Origin: Nannocystis exedens | GTDB lineage: Bacteria; Myxococcota_A; Polyangia; Polyangiales; Polyangiaceae | DNA length: 33,148 bases | Reading direction: 5' to 3' | NCBI GenBank assembly: GCA_945865595.1 | Contig: CAMBEV010000005.1 | Span: 1 to 33,148, forward strand | Shown here: positions 1 to 7,582 of the stretch, piece after piece | Position numbering within the stretch: the stretch's first letter is position 1 | Layout: the number at the start of each line of letters is the position of its first letter | The notes under the pieces: generated by a model | What the model saw: the letters and a program-made list of their open reading frames with translations, nothing else | Told to the model about the DNA's origin: nothing | The model's database searches: none | Position numbers and translations under genes: made by a program

Positions 1-1
1 C

Positions 2-70
2 TTGCGCGCCTCGCCGCTCGGCGTTGTGCAGGCGTTCGAAGCCCTTCGTTCCCGCACGGCGACCGCGTGA
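2..70 (+). CDS. C-terminal fragment of an unidentified protein (cut by window edge)
   Basis: Reading frame 2 is open from the left edge to a TGA at 68-70 and encodes 22 residues ending in ...ALRSRTATA. Third codon positions are almost all G or C, as in the confirmed genes of this window, and the peptide has an ordinary protein composition. This suggests the true end of an upstream gene, but the fragment is too short to assign a function. The stop lies just before the palindromic repeat, which would place that repeat in the intergenic region. Confidence 0.4.
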   Translation: MRASPLGVVQAFEALRSRTATA

Positions 71-80
71 GACAAACCTG

Positions 81-206
81 TCATCCCGAACGAAGTGAGG
101 GATCTGCCTGTGTCTCGCACGGTCGCATCACAGAAGTGACCTACCGTACACCACTGCCGCATGTGCCCGTATTCTCGGGAGATCCTTCGGCTTCGCCTCA
201 GGATGA
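81..206. repeat. Inverted-repeat element, CATCCTGA/GAAGGATC family
   Basis: The left arm at about 81-105 begins TCATCCCGAACGAAG and ends GGGATCT. The right arm at about 180-206 reads AGATCCTTCGGCTTCG and ends CAGGATGA. The arms are imperfect reverse complements separated by about 74 bases. When translated, this kind of repeat gives the peptide HPERSEGS, which is familiar from spurious proteins in many bacterial genomes. A third, single-arm copy lies inside the GH13 gene at 5475-5500. The stretch 71-291 otherwise shows no gene. Confidence 0.75.
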
Positions 207-291
207 CAACGTAGGATGGTGCTCCGGCCGTGCCGGTCAATTCTTTAGGCAGTTCTCGACAACCACTGTGTGCTATGGTCGCGCGCCTCGC

Positions 292-365
292 CGGGGAGTA
301 GCTCAGTCTGGTAGAGCGCCAGGTTTGGGACCTGGATGTCGTCGGTTCGAATCCGGCCTCCCCGA
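292..365 (+). tRNA. tRNA-Pro (anticodon TGG)
   Basis: A full cloverleaf can be drawn. Acceptor arm CGGGGAG (292-298) pairs with CTCCCCG (358-364), with discriminator A365. The D-arm contains AGCTCAGTCTGGTAGAGC. The anticodon stem CCAGG/CCTGG flanks the loop TTTGGGA (324-330), with anticodon TGG at 326-328. The T-arm carries GGTTCGAATCC. The 3' CCA is not encoded. The proline identity fits the C1-G72 acceptor pair. No terminator is visible before the fhs start 30 bases downstream. A possible -10 (TATGGT, 274-279) lies upstream, but no good -35 is seen. Confidence 0.97.
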
Positions 366-395
366 CCGCGCTGAAGCACGTTAAGGTGTGGCGCC

Positions 396-2084
396 ATGCC
401 GCCCTATACGCCTCGCCCCATCGACGAAGTTGCACGTGAACTTGGGTTCTCACCCGCGCACGTAGAGCCGTACGGTCGCGGCAAGGCCAAAATAGATCTC
501 GCTGCGTTACGAAATCCGTCGCGCGGAGAAGGTCGCCTCATTTTGGTGTCGGCGATCAATCCGACGCCGGCGGGTGAGGGCAAGACAACCACGTCGATTT
601 CGCTCGCCATGGGCATGCGGCGGCTCGGCAAGAACGTTGTGCTCGCGCTGCGGGAGCCTTCACTAGGACCCGTCTTCGGCGTTAAGGGTGGTGGTACCGG
701 CGGCGGCAAGGCTTCGCTGGTGCCGACCGACGATATCAATTTGCACTTCACGGGCGACATTCACGCCATCACGACCGCGCACAACTTGCTGAGCACACTC
801 ATCGACAACGCCTGTTACTTCCGCGACCGCTTCTCTGGTAGCGACGGCGACAAGGGCGAGCTCGATCCGCGGCAGATCACGTGGGGGCGTGCGCTTGACA
901 TGAACGATCGCTTCTTGCGGCGCTGCACGATCGGCCTTGGGGGCAAGGCCAACGGCGTTCCTCGCGAAGAGCGATTCGACATCACCGCTGCAAGTGAGGT
1001 CATGGCGATTCTCTCGTTGGCGAAAGGTTACGAAGACCTTGAGGCGCGGCTTGGTCGTATTGTGATCGGCACTAGTTACGAAGGAAGGGCGATCACAGCA
1101 AGTGACATTGGTGCTGCGGGTGCGATGACCGCGCTGCTGCGTGATGCGCTCAAACCGAACCTCGTGCAAACTGCCGAGGGCGGCCCCGCGATTGTGCATG
1201 CGGGACCCTTCGGCAACATCGCGCACGGTTGCAACAGCGTGCTCGCGACGGAACTTGCCATGAACGTGGGCGACTACGCCGTGACCGAGGCGGGGTTCGG
1301 TTTCGACCTCGGGGGCGAGAAGTTCCTGAACATCAAGTGTCGTCAGGCGGGCATTTGGCCACGCGCGCTCGTACTCGTAGCCACGTTGCGCGCACTCAAG
1401 ATGCATGGCGGCGTGCCGGTGAAAGAGGCAGGGCTTCCCAACGCAGCAGCCCTCGAACTGGGTATCTCGCACCTCGAAAAGCACCTCGAAAACGCACGTT
1501 TCTACGGTTTTCCAGCGGTCGTCGCGATCAATGTGTTCCCGCAAGATACGGCCGACGAAATCGCTATCGTCGAGCGAGCGGCGGCCAAGTTCGGCGTGCC
1601 TGTCGCCAGGAGCGAAGGGTTTGCCAAGGGCGGAGAGGGCGCTCTCGATCTGGCTCGCATCGTGACCGGTGTCGTTGATGGGACGGATGCGGCGCCGCCG
1701 TTACCTCACTACGTCTACGACCTTGCGGATGCGCCCGAGGTCAAGATTCGTAACATTGCAAAGACGATTTACGGTGCGCGCGATGTGGCGTTTGGGGGAA
1801 CGGCTGCCAAAGACCTCAAGCGCATCGCCGACCTCGGCTACGCGTCGTTACCCATTTGCATGGCCAAGACGCAGCTCTCGCTTTCCGACGATCCGGCACG
1901 CTTCGGTCGGCCCACCGACTTCGTGGTGAACGTGCGCGAGGTGCGACTCTCGGCGGGCGCAGGGTTCATCGTGCCGCTGACGGGTGACATGATGACCATG
2001 CCGGGCTTGCCGAGGGTGCCTGCTGCACGCGCAGTCAGACTGCTCGAAGACGGCACCATTAAAGGTCTGATGCAGAACGACTGA
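396..2084 (+). CDS. fhs: Formate-tetrahydrofolate ligase (10-formyl-THF synthetase)
   Basis: This cytosolic enzyme makes 10-formyl-tetrahydrofolate from formate, THF and ATP, feeding one-carbon units to purine and other syntheses. At 562 residues it has the usual family length. The N-terminus carries the family pattern (LGFSPAHVEPYGRGKAKI). A P-loop PTPAGEGKTT lies at residues 56-65. It is followed by the family blocks REPSLGPVFGVKGGGTGGG and DINLHFTGD. The ATG has a plausible AAGG about ten bases upstream. The gene starts only 30 bases after tRNA-Pro, so read-through from the tRNA promoter is possible. Its last 26 bases overlap the end of the convergent membrane glycosyltransferase. The neighbours include no other folate genes. 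Confidence 0.97.
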   Translation: MPPYTPRPIDEVARELGFSPAHVEPYGRGKAKIDLAALRNPSRGEGRLILVSAINPTPAGEGKTTTSISLAMGMRRLGKNVVLALREPSLGPVFGVKGGGTGGGKASLVPTDDINLHFTGDIHAITTAHNLLSTLIDNACYFRDRFSGSDGDKGELDPRQITWGRALDMNDRFLRRCTIGLGGKANGVPREERFDITAASEVMAILSLAKGYEDLEARLGRIVIGTSYEGRAITASDIGAAGAMTALLRDALKPNLVQTAEGGPAIVHAGPFGNIAHGCNSVLATELAMNVGDYAVTEAGFGFDLGGEKFLNIKCRQAGIWPRALVLVATLRALKMHGGVPVKEAGLPNAAALELGISHLEKHLENARFYGFPAVVAINVFPQDTADEIAIVERAAAKFGVPVARSEGFAKGGEGALDLARIVTGVVDGTDAAPPLPHYVYDLADAPEVKIRNIAKTIYGARDVAFGGTAAKDLKRIADLGYASLPICMAKTQLSLSDDPARFGRPTDFVVNVREVRLSAGAGFIVPLTGDMMTMPGLPRVPAARAVRLLEDGTIKGLMQND

Positions 2085-3573
2085 CGCCTTCGATCCGCAG
2101 GACACCGAGGCCGCTCGTTTCTGTCGCTGCGGGGGTTTGGTAAATGAGCTTGCCCATTGGGCGGAGCCTTTTCAGCCGGGTCATCCAGCTTGCGACATAG
2201 ACGGTGTCCCGTGTTTCCTGGGCCCTGCGGATGGCGCTAAGTGTCTTGGGATCGTCGAGCTGATGGCGTTCGAATGCGGTTCGATCGAGGTGCGACAGCA
2301 GTTCGACGGTTGACTCGTCACAGAAGATGAGCGGCACGGGCGTGTCCTTGAACTTGCTGTCGAGGAACCCCGCGGCGGCATTTGGGATGGGGTGGCCGTA
2401 TTCGACGGCGCCGCCCCATTCGTGCATCCAGTCTTCCGCGATGGGTGCTTGGACGCTCGCGCAGGCGATCGCGAAAGCTGCGAATACGACGCCGCCCAGC
2501 TCTCGCACCGGGCGCTCTCTCGTCAGCTTCTGCACGAGAAGGTTCACCCAGTGGACCACCGCTTCGATGCCCTGCGCGACGAGCGTTGCGTAAAAGGGCA
2601 CAACCACGAAAAAGTGCCGGTCGAGGCCGAGTGAGCTGCGGGTGATCCAGCTCAGCGCAATGAACCCGAGGCATCCGAGCGACGCGGCGAAGAACCACGC
2701 ACCATGCGCTCGCCAAGTCCGCACCAGCCCAAAGGGGGCCAGGAGCACGAGTGGCCCCATGAGTCTCCACGGTACGTCGAGCGTATAGTGTCCAACGTCG
2801 GTGACGAATTGGGCTGCGCTTACGGTAAAAGATCTTGACGTTCCGGCCGCGTCATTCGCAAAAGCCCGCGTTTGATTGAGAAACGCGAACCAGCGGCCGT
2901 CGCTCGGCCACCGGAGAATGGCCCAGAACACGATGGCGGACACGGCCATGAGCACGACAAACCACGGCCTCGTCGACCGCGCTGCGCGCGCCCTCGGCGC
3001 AGGCTTCAACCATTCGACCGCAAGCCAGCTCGCTGTCATCACGATCACTGCCCAAGCCTCGTAGCGAACGAGTGACGCGGCGCCCAACGCAAGGCCGGCA
3101 AGAGCGTAACGACCTCTGTCCATGGACCATACGAAGCCGAGGATGAGCAGTGCAAAGAGTGGCTCCGGCTGCCCGGTTGTGCCCATCTGCTGCACGATTG
3201 GGCTGGCTGCGGTGAGCCCGCAAGCGACGACAAGCGCACGCACGGGAACTGCCTTTTCGCGACCGAGCACGGCGAACAAGACGAGCGGCAATGCGGCGGT
3301 TGCCGCGACATTCGCGTACCGCATCGTGTCGAGCGTTGCGCCAAAGGTGATCGCTGCGGCCTGCAAATAGTGAAACAGCGGCAGCCATACCCAATGAATC
3401 GAGAACAGGGCGGGGGTCGCGGCCAACTGCCGCGAGATCGCATGATGGCCGTACGAGTCGGTATCCGGGTCGGGACCCATCTGCACGTACTCAAGCCGCA
3501 AGACGGCAAGCAACGCAACGAGTCCGAAGAGCAGCCAAAGGGCGACTCGTTTATCGCGCTCGTCGTGCCGCAT
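2059..3573 (-). CDS. Polytopic membrane glycosyltransferase-like protein (GT39/ArnT-like)
   Basis: A 504-residue inner-membrane protein with about ten or more hydrophobic segments, beginning with LLFGLVALLAVLRLEY. The first periplasmic loop holds the acidic motif DPDTDSYGHHA and then HWVWLPLFHY, the pattern expected near the active site of GT-C enzymes. These transfer sugars from a polyprenyl-phosphate donor outside the cytoplasm. A soluble C-terminal part of about 130 residues follows the last helix. The 3' end overlaps fhs by 26 bases in the convergent orientation. The gene is divergent from the nuclease-like gene at 3619. Donor and acceptor cannot be read from the sequence, and a general GT-C fold is more certain than the ArnT comparison. 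Confidence 0.75.
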   Translation of the reverse strand: MRHDERDKRVALWLLFGLVALLAVLRLEYVQMGPDPDTDSYGHHAISRQLAATPALFSIHWVWLPLFHYLQAAAITFGATLDTMRYANVAATAALPLVLFAVLGREKAVPVRALVVACGLTAASPIVQQMGTTGQPEPLFALLILGFVWSMDRGRYALAGLALGAASLVRYEAWAVIVMTASWLAVEWLKPAPRARAARSTRPWFVVLMAVSAIVFWAILRWPSDGRWFAFLNQTRAFANDAAGTSRSFTVSAAQFVTDVGHYTLDVPWRLMGPLVLLAPFGLVRTWRAHGAWFFAASLGCLGFIALSWITRSSLGLDRHFFVVVPFYATLVAQGIEAVVHWVNLLVQKLTRERPVRELGGVVFAAFAIACASVQAPIAEDWMHEWGGAVEYGHPIPNAAAGFLDSKFKDTPVPLIFCDESTVELLSHLDRTAFERHQLDDPKTLSAIRRAQETRDTVYVASWMTRLKRLRPMGKLIYQTPAATETSGLGVLRIEGVSRSASDL

Positions 3574-3618
3574 CGACGCACTCTATACTCGGCCTCTGAT
3601 GAACGCGAAACTGCTCTG

Positions 3619-4197
3619 GTGCTGCGGTTGAGCCTGTTCGCGTTTGGCACGGACCGGCCGCACGTGATTCTTGCGGGCGTGTTGGGCTTTCTGGCTGCTG
3701 CATTTGTCGCACTTCTCACGCTTTGGGTGCGACGCCGCTACGTTCGATCGCGTCTGCTCCGGCGCTTTCGTCGAGCGCGCGTGGCGGAGGACAAAGCCGT
3801 TCAGTTTCTTGACGAGAGCGGTTATCGCGTTATCGCGCAGCAGGTGCCCATCCGGTATTCGTTGTGGGTAGACGGTCGCGAAACCGAGGTCGATCTGAAA
3901 CTTGACTATGTGGTTGAACGCAACGGTCAGCGGTACGTTGCCGAAGTGAAGAGCGGCGAGGTGGCGCCGTCGCTCGCGCATGCGCCCACACGTCGTCAGC
4001 TGATCGAGTACGGCCTAGCGACGCAAACGACGGACGTGCTGTTGGTCGATCCGGATCGGCGATCAATCGCCGTGGTCAGTATCCCAAGGGGCGCGCGACC
4101 ATCGACCGTGGGAGGGCATGTTGCTATCGCGATCGTTTATTTCCTTCTCGGCGCGCTGTGCTCTGCGTCGGTGGCGATTTGGCGGTACTACGGATGA
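3619..4197 (+). CDS. Membrane-anchored PD-(D/E)XK nuclease-like protein
   Basis: The protein has 192 residues from the GTG at 3619; TTG 3628 is an alternative. The frame is open further upstream, but that part is antisense to the divergent gene. A hydrophobic helix spans about residues 15-37 and is followed by a very basic stretch. The middle part matches the PD-(D/E)XK nuclease core: AEDKAVQFLDESGY (about 56-69), Asp96 in DLKLDYVV, and Glu109-x-Lys111 in YVAEVKSGE, then RRQLIEYG. A second membrane helix closes the C-terminus. The core resembles the YraN/Holliday-resolvase-like branch, which is normally soluble. With helices at both ends the catalytic domain should be membrane-tethered, most simply facing the cytoplasm. 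The DNA substrate is unknown. The next gene starts 12 bases downstream, so the two probably form an operon. Confidence 0.65.
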   Translation: MLRLSLFAFGTDRPHVILAGVLGFLAAAFVALLTLWVRRRYVRSRLLRRFRRARVAEDKAVQFLDESGYRVIAQQVPIRYSLWVDGRETEVDLKLDYVVERNGQRYVAEVKSGEVAPSLAHAPTRRQLIEYGLATQTTDVLLVDPDRRSIAVVSIPRGARPSTVGGHVAIAIVYFLLGALCSASVAIWRYYG

Positions 4198-4209
4198 AGG
4201 GTGCAGCAC

Positions 4210-4557
4210 ATGGCGCTTGACGCTGACGCGCTTCAGTCGATCGTCGATGCGATTGCGAAAAAGGGACACACGGTCTCACTTGACGACATCGGCGACGCTC
4301 TCGGTGACGGCCCGATTCTTGTGACAGACGTTGAGCGACTGCTTTTCGCGCTCGACCTGCGCGGCATACAAGTCAATGACGTTGACGAACAGCGATCCGT
4401 GCCCGAATGTCTCGCCGCGGTGTTAGCGACTGCCCGGCAGCTTCGCGGTGCGAACGCGCGCGTGCCCACCGTGCACGAGATTGCCGAGCATGGTGGACTG
4501 CCCGAGCGTGCGGTTCGGATGGCGCTCTTGTTCGCGAAGGTGATGAGTCGGTCGTAG
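4210..4557 (+). CDS. Small protein resembling sigma-70 region 1.1 and region 3
   Basis: A 115-residue protein from the ATG at 4210, chosen because GAAGGG at 4196-4201 lies eight bases upstream; an in-frame GTG at 4201 is the alternative. Residues about 8-58 follow the pattern of sigma-70 region 1.1: a helix, VSLDDIGDALGD, then a helix ending in LDLRGIQVNDVDE. Residues about 67-111 follow the helix-turn-helix of region 3 (TARQLRGANARVPTVHEIAE, then LPERAVRMAL). No region 2 or region 4 is present, so it cannot be a working sigma factor. It could be a regulator that copies a sigma factor surface, or just a small winged-helix protein. It is 12 bases downstream of the nuclease-like gene. The family call is by eye and uncertain. 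Confidence 0.6.
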   Translation: MALDADALQSIVDAIAKKGHTVSLDDIGDALGDGPILVTDVERLLFALDLRGIQVNDVDEQRSVPECLAAVLATARQLRGANARVPTVHEIAEHGGLPERAVRMALLFAKVMSRS

Positions 4558-4565
4558 CGCGGCGG

Positions 4566-4934
4566 CTACCAAGGTCGTCCGTACGCGGCGACCGCTGCGG
4601 CGTGGGGGTCACGTACGAGCATGTCGCCCGTCCACGAGAAAGACAGTTTCCACGACGGCGAAACCTGCACCTCCGGCTTGAAGTCGAATAGATTTTCGCT
4701 CTTTCGCCTCGGCGCGACGCGCACCGTAAACAGGCGAGCCAAGCCTTGCGTGTTCTTGTGCGGAAGCGCCGCCTCGTGAAGCGACAAGGCGAACCACGAT
4801 GCATCGCTGATCGGATGCGCGCTCAGGCGCTCGCTCGACGCGGCCGCAGGCGGTACGGTCTCTGACGCGTCTGCACGGCCGAGCCACGCAGTGCCGCACA
4901 AGACCACAGCTGCTATCAATGGGATTCGTTTCAT
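4566..4934 (-). CDS. Small secreted protein of unknown function
   Basis: 122 residues from the ATG at 4934, which has a GAGG about seven bases upstream; an in-frame ATG four codons earlier is possible. A signal peptide is clear: MKRIPLIAAVVLCGTAWLG followed by RADASET, with cleavage likely after ADA. The mature part has no cysteines and no family motif I recognise. It contains PHKNTQGLARLFTVRVAPRR and ends in AAYGRPW. It is expected to be periplasmic. It ends 8 bases from the convergent sigma-like gene and starts divergently from the GH13 gene. Confidence 0.6.
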   Translation of the reverse strand: MKRIPLIAAVVLCGTAWLGRADASETVPPAAASSERLSAHPISDASWFALSLHEAALPHKNTQGLARLFTVRVAPRRKSENLFDFKPEVQVSPSWKLSFSWTGDMLVRDPHAAAVAAYGRPW

Positions 4935-5022
4935 GGAGCGCCTCATCCGTTCGGTCCCCGCGTGCGAATAAAAGGGGGCAGCATGGTGAACGGCACGGTT
5001 GGGCGTGCTTGAGAAAAAAACC

Positions 5023-5055
5023 GCAACCGAGACGTAACGCGGTACGTACGGTTGC
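5023..5055. promoter_or_regulatory. Inverted repeat upstream of the GH13 gene
   Basis: GCAACCG (5023-5029) is the exact reverse complement of CGGTTGC (5049-5055). The 19-base spacer contains the palindrome GTACGTAC (5042-5049). The element sits 23 bases before the GH13 start and could be an operator or an mRNA hairpin. No clear -35/-10 pair accompanies it, so its role is inferred only from symmetry and position. Confidence 0.3.
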
Positions 5056-5077
5056 CGGCGCCAAGGTAGAGGCAAGC

Positions 5078-7582
5078 ATGCACTTTGAGCGAACGACCCT
5101 AGAACAACTCAAGCGTGCCGGCGCGCCCGTCGATGCATGGGGGGAGCTCGTCATTGGGAGCCGCGCGGATGCTGAGGTCGCGGCGATCGCGCTATCGGCT
5201 ATCGGTGGAACGACCATTGGCGCTGCTGAGCTGGGTGCGCTTGCGGCGTTGCATCAAATTCAGCATTGGTTGTTACGAAATGCAGCGGACGGCCTCTCGC
5301 TCCCGCAGGACGTTGCCCCCGAAGTCCGCGGGCTCGTCTGCGGCTCGCATGAAGAAAGTGACGACCGCCGAGTCGCTGAGGAGGCGTTGCTCCTCGTGGC
5401 GCTCGCCGAGAATCCGCAGGCGTCGGCGCTCGCAAACGTGTTGCCAGACGTGTCGTCCCTTCGTCAGCTCATTGGTCATCCTGAATGTAGCGAAGGATCC
5501 CCGGGGTCCGATCCGTTGCCGTCGTTGCGGTTGCCAGAGGACGTTCTGCGGATCGCGTTCGTCCACCGTGAGGCAGGGCCATCGCTCGAAGGTCAAATTG
5601 ATCATTTGCTGCAACAATTCGCCAGCACCCTGGCGCTCTCGCCCGATTACAAGACGTGGCTCGACCTGCGCTTTCGTTTGAGCGAAGAGAGCCGGTGGCA
5701 CGCCCGCCATGACGCGCACGGGCCTGGGGCATCTGCCGCACTGCGCTTCGAAGGAGACGCAGCCCACCCGGTGGCCGCTCAAGACGAACGTCGCTTTTCG
5801 GCCGACCGGTCGTGGATGCCGCGCGTCGTCCTGCTCGCGAAGTCCGTTTACGTTTGGCTCGCGCAACTGAGCGCAGAGTGCGGCCGCACGCTCACGACGC
5901 TCTCGGACATTCCCGACGAAGTGCTCGATAGCATAACGTCAAGAGGGTTTACGGCCCTTTGGTTGATTGGCATCTGGCGAAGGTCGCCGGCGTCGGCCAC
6001 CATTAAAAAGAGGCAAGGCACCTCGGACGCGATCGCGTCGGCGTACTCGATCGATAGCTACGAAATAGACGACAGGCTCGGTGGACAGGCTGCCTACGAA
6101 AATCTGCGGGAGCGCTTGCATGCGCGTGGCATCAGGCTCGCGGCCGATCTGGTGCCCAACCACATGGGCGTCGACAGCGAGTGGGTACGAAAGCACCCTG
6201 ACTACTTCGTGCAGACCGCGACGTGTCCCTACGAAGCGTATCGATTCTCGGTGGACGTTTCGAGTGACCCTGACGTCGGCACCTTCCTCGAAGACGGGTA
6301 CTGGAATCGCTCGGACGCGGCTGTGGTGTTCAAGCGCGTTGACCGTCACAGTGGTCAAGAAAGTTTCATTTACCATGGCAACGACGGCACGAGCATGCCG
6401 TGGAACGACACGGCCCAGCTCGATTACACAAACCCATCAGTTCGCGCGGCGATGCTCGATCTCATCGTGCACGTGGCCAAGATGTTTCCGATCTTGCGCT
6501 TCGATGCGGCAATGACGCTCGCCAAGCAGCACTACCAGCGCCTGTGGTTTCCACAGCACGGAGGCGGCGAGGCGATCGCCTCGCGCGGACGGTTCGCGAT
6601 GTCGCAAGCGGAGTTCGATCGCGCGATGCCTCGAGAGTTTTGGAGCGAGGTCGTGGAGGCGGTCGCAACCAGAGCCCCTGACACGCTTCTACTTGCTGAA
6701 GCCTTCTGGATGATGGAGGGCTACTTCGTCCGGTCGCTTGGGATGCACCGCGTTTACAACTCGGCGTTCATGAACATGTTCAAGGCCGAAGAGAACGCCA
6801 AGTACCACGAGCTCATTCGTAACGTCGTCGAGTACGATCCGGAAATCCTCGGCAGGTTCGTCAACTTTATGAACAACCCAGACGAAGAGCCCGCGGCGGT
6901 TCAGTTTGGGACAACCGACAAGTACTTTGCGGTCTGCACGCTGCTGGCCACGCTGCCGGGTACGCCGATGTTTGGCCACGGTCAGTTCGAGGGCCTGCGC
7001 GAGAAGTACGGCATGGAGTTCTACCGGCCCATGCAGGACGAAACGGTAGACCGGCCGCTGCTCGCGGCGCACGAGGCGAAGATCGTGCCTCTGCTGCGAC
7101 GTCGATTCGTGTTTGCGCAAGCGCGCTCGTTTCGGCTGTTTCCGCTACAGACCGACCACGGGCAGAATCCCAACGTGTTTGCTTATTGTAACGCACATGG
7201 TGACGAAGTGGCGCTCGTGCTGGTGCATAACCGTTACGAAGCGGCACGTGGGCGGTTGAGCCAGTCAGTTCCGTTCCGCGGTGACGACGGATCGCTCGTC
7301 GAAGAGTCGCTCGTCGACGTGCTCTTTCGGGGGAGCGAACGCGTGACCTTGGTGCACGCCACAACGGGGCATGAATGGCCACTTGAACGCGAAACTGTGC
7401 AGCGCGAAGGGCTATTTGTGGAGCTTGGCCCTTACGCCCACGATGTGTGGTGGGTGATGCGGGTCTCTGCTCAGCCGGGCGCAGGCGATCAGCGCGCCGA
7501 TGCGGATGCCACGATCGCATCGAATCGCGAGAGTGCCTTTTCGAGCGTCGCCATTGAGGGGCCGAACGAGAAGCGTACGTAG
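5078..7582 (+). CDS. GH13 alpha-amylase-family glycoside hydrolase or transglycosidase
   Basis: 834 residues from the ATG at 5078, which has GAGG six bases upstream. The first 240 or so residues are a helical N-terminal part of unknown role. The catalytic barrel follows, with GH13 region I DLVPNH (357-362), region II RFD with nucleophile Asp476, region III AEAFW with acid/base Glu541, and region IV NNPDE with Asp602 as transition-state stabiliser. Region IV has Pro rather than the usual His just before the Asp. No signal peptide is seen, so a cytosolic role in glycogen, maltodextrin or trehalose metabolism is likely; the exact reaction cannot be read. Residues 133-141 (GHPECSEGS) are encoded by a copy of the genomic CATCCTGA repeat. 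The last 94 bases overlap the convergent aminotransferase. Confidence 0.85.
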   Translation: MHFERTTLEQLKRAGAPVDAWGELVIGSRADAEVAAIALSAIGGTTIGAAELGALAALHQIQHWLLRNAADGLSLPQDVAPEVRGLVCGSHEESDDRRVAEEALLLVALAENPQASALANVLPDVSSLRQLIGHPECSEGSPGSDPLPSLRLPEDVLRIAFVHREAGPSLEGQIDHLLQQFASTLALSPDYKTWLDLRFRLSEESRWHARHDAHGPGASAALRFEGDAAHPVAAQDERRFSADRSWMPRVVLLAKSVYVWLAQLSAECGRTLTTLSDIPDEVLDSITSRGFTALWLIGIWRRSPASATIKKRQGTSDAIASAYSIDSYEIDDRLGGQAAYENLRERLHARGIRLAADLVPNHMGVDSEWVRKHPDYFVQTATCPYEAYRFSVDVSSDPDVGTFLEDGYWNRSDAAVVFKRVDRHSGQESFIYHGNDGTSMPWNDTAQLDYTNPSVRAAMLDLIVHVAKMFPILRFDAAMTLAKQHYQRLWFPQHGGGEAIASRGRFAMSQAEFDRAMPREFWSEVVEAVATRAPDTLLLAEAFWMMEGYFVRSLGMHRVYNSAFMNMFKAEENAKYHELIRNVVEYDPEILGRFVNFMNNPDEEPAAVQFGTTDKYFAVCTLLATLPGTPMFGHGQFEGLREKYGMEFYRPMQDETVDRPLLAAHEAKIVPLLRRRFVFAQARSFRLFPLQTDHGQNPNVFAYCNAHGDEVALVLVHNRYEAARGRLSQSVPFRGDDGSLVEESLVDVLFRGSERVTLVHATTGHEWPLERETVQREGLFVELGPYAHDVWWVMRVSAQPGAGDQRADADATIASNRESAFSSVAIEGPNEKRT
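5475..5500. repeat. Copy of the CATCCTGA...GAAGGATC repeat inside a coding sequence
   Basis: The bases GTCATCCTGAATGTAGCG followed by AAGGATCC match the arms of the repeat at 81-206. Only one arm is obvious here. It is read in frame as GHPECSEGS at residues 133-141 of the GH13 protein, between helical segments of the N-terminal domain, and it leaves the frame intact. Confidence 0.75.

Noticed and set aside
67-384. 105-residue plus-strand frame with HPERSEGS near its start
   Set aside because: It consists of the translated palindromic repeat and the tRNA-Pro gene; no protein-like conservation is expected.
663-1544. 293-residue minus-strand frame
   Set aside because: It is antisense to fhs, whose motifs are continuous through the region.
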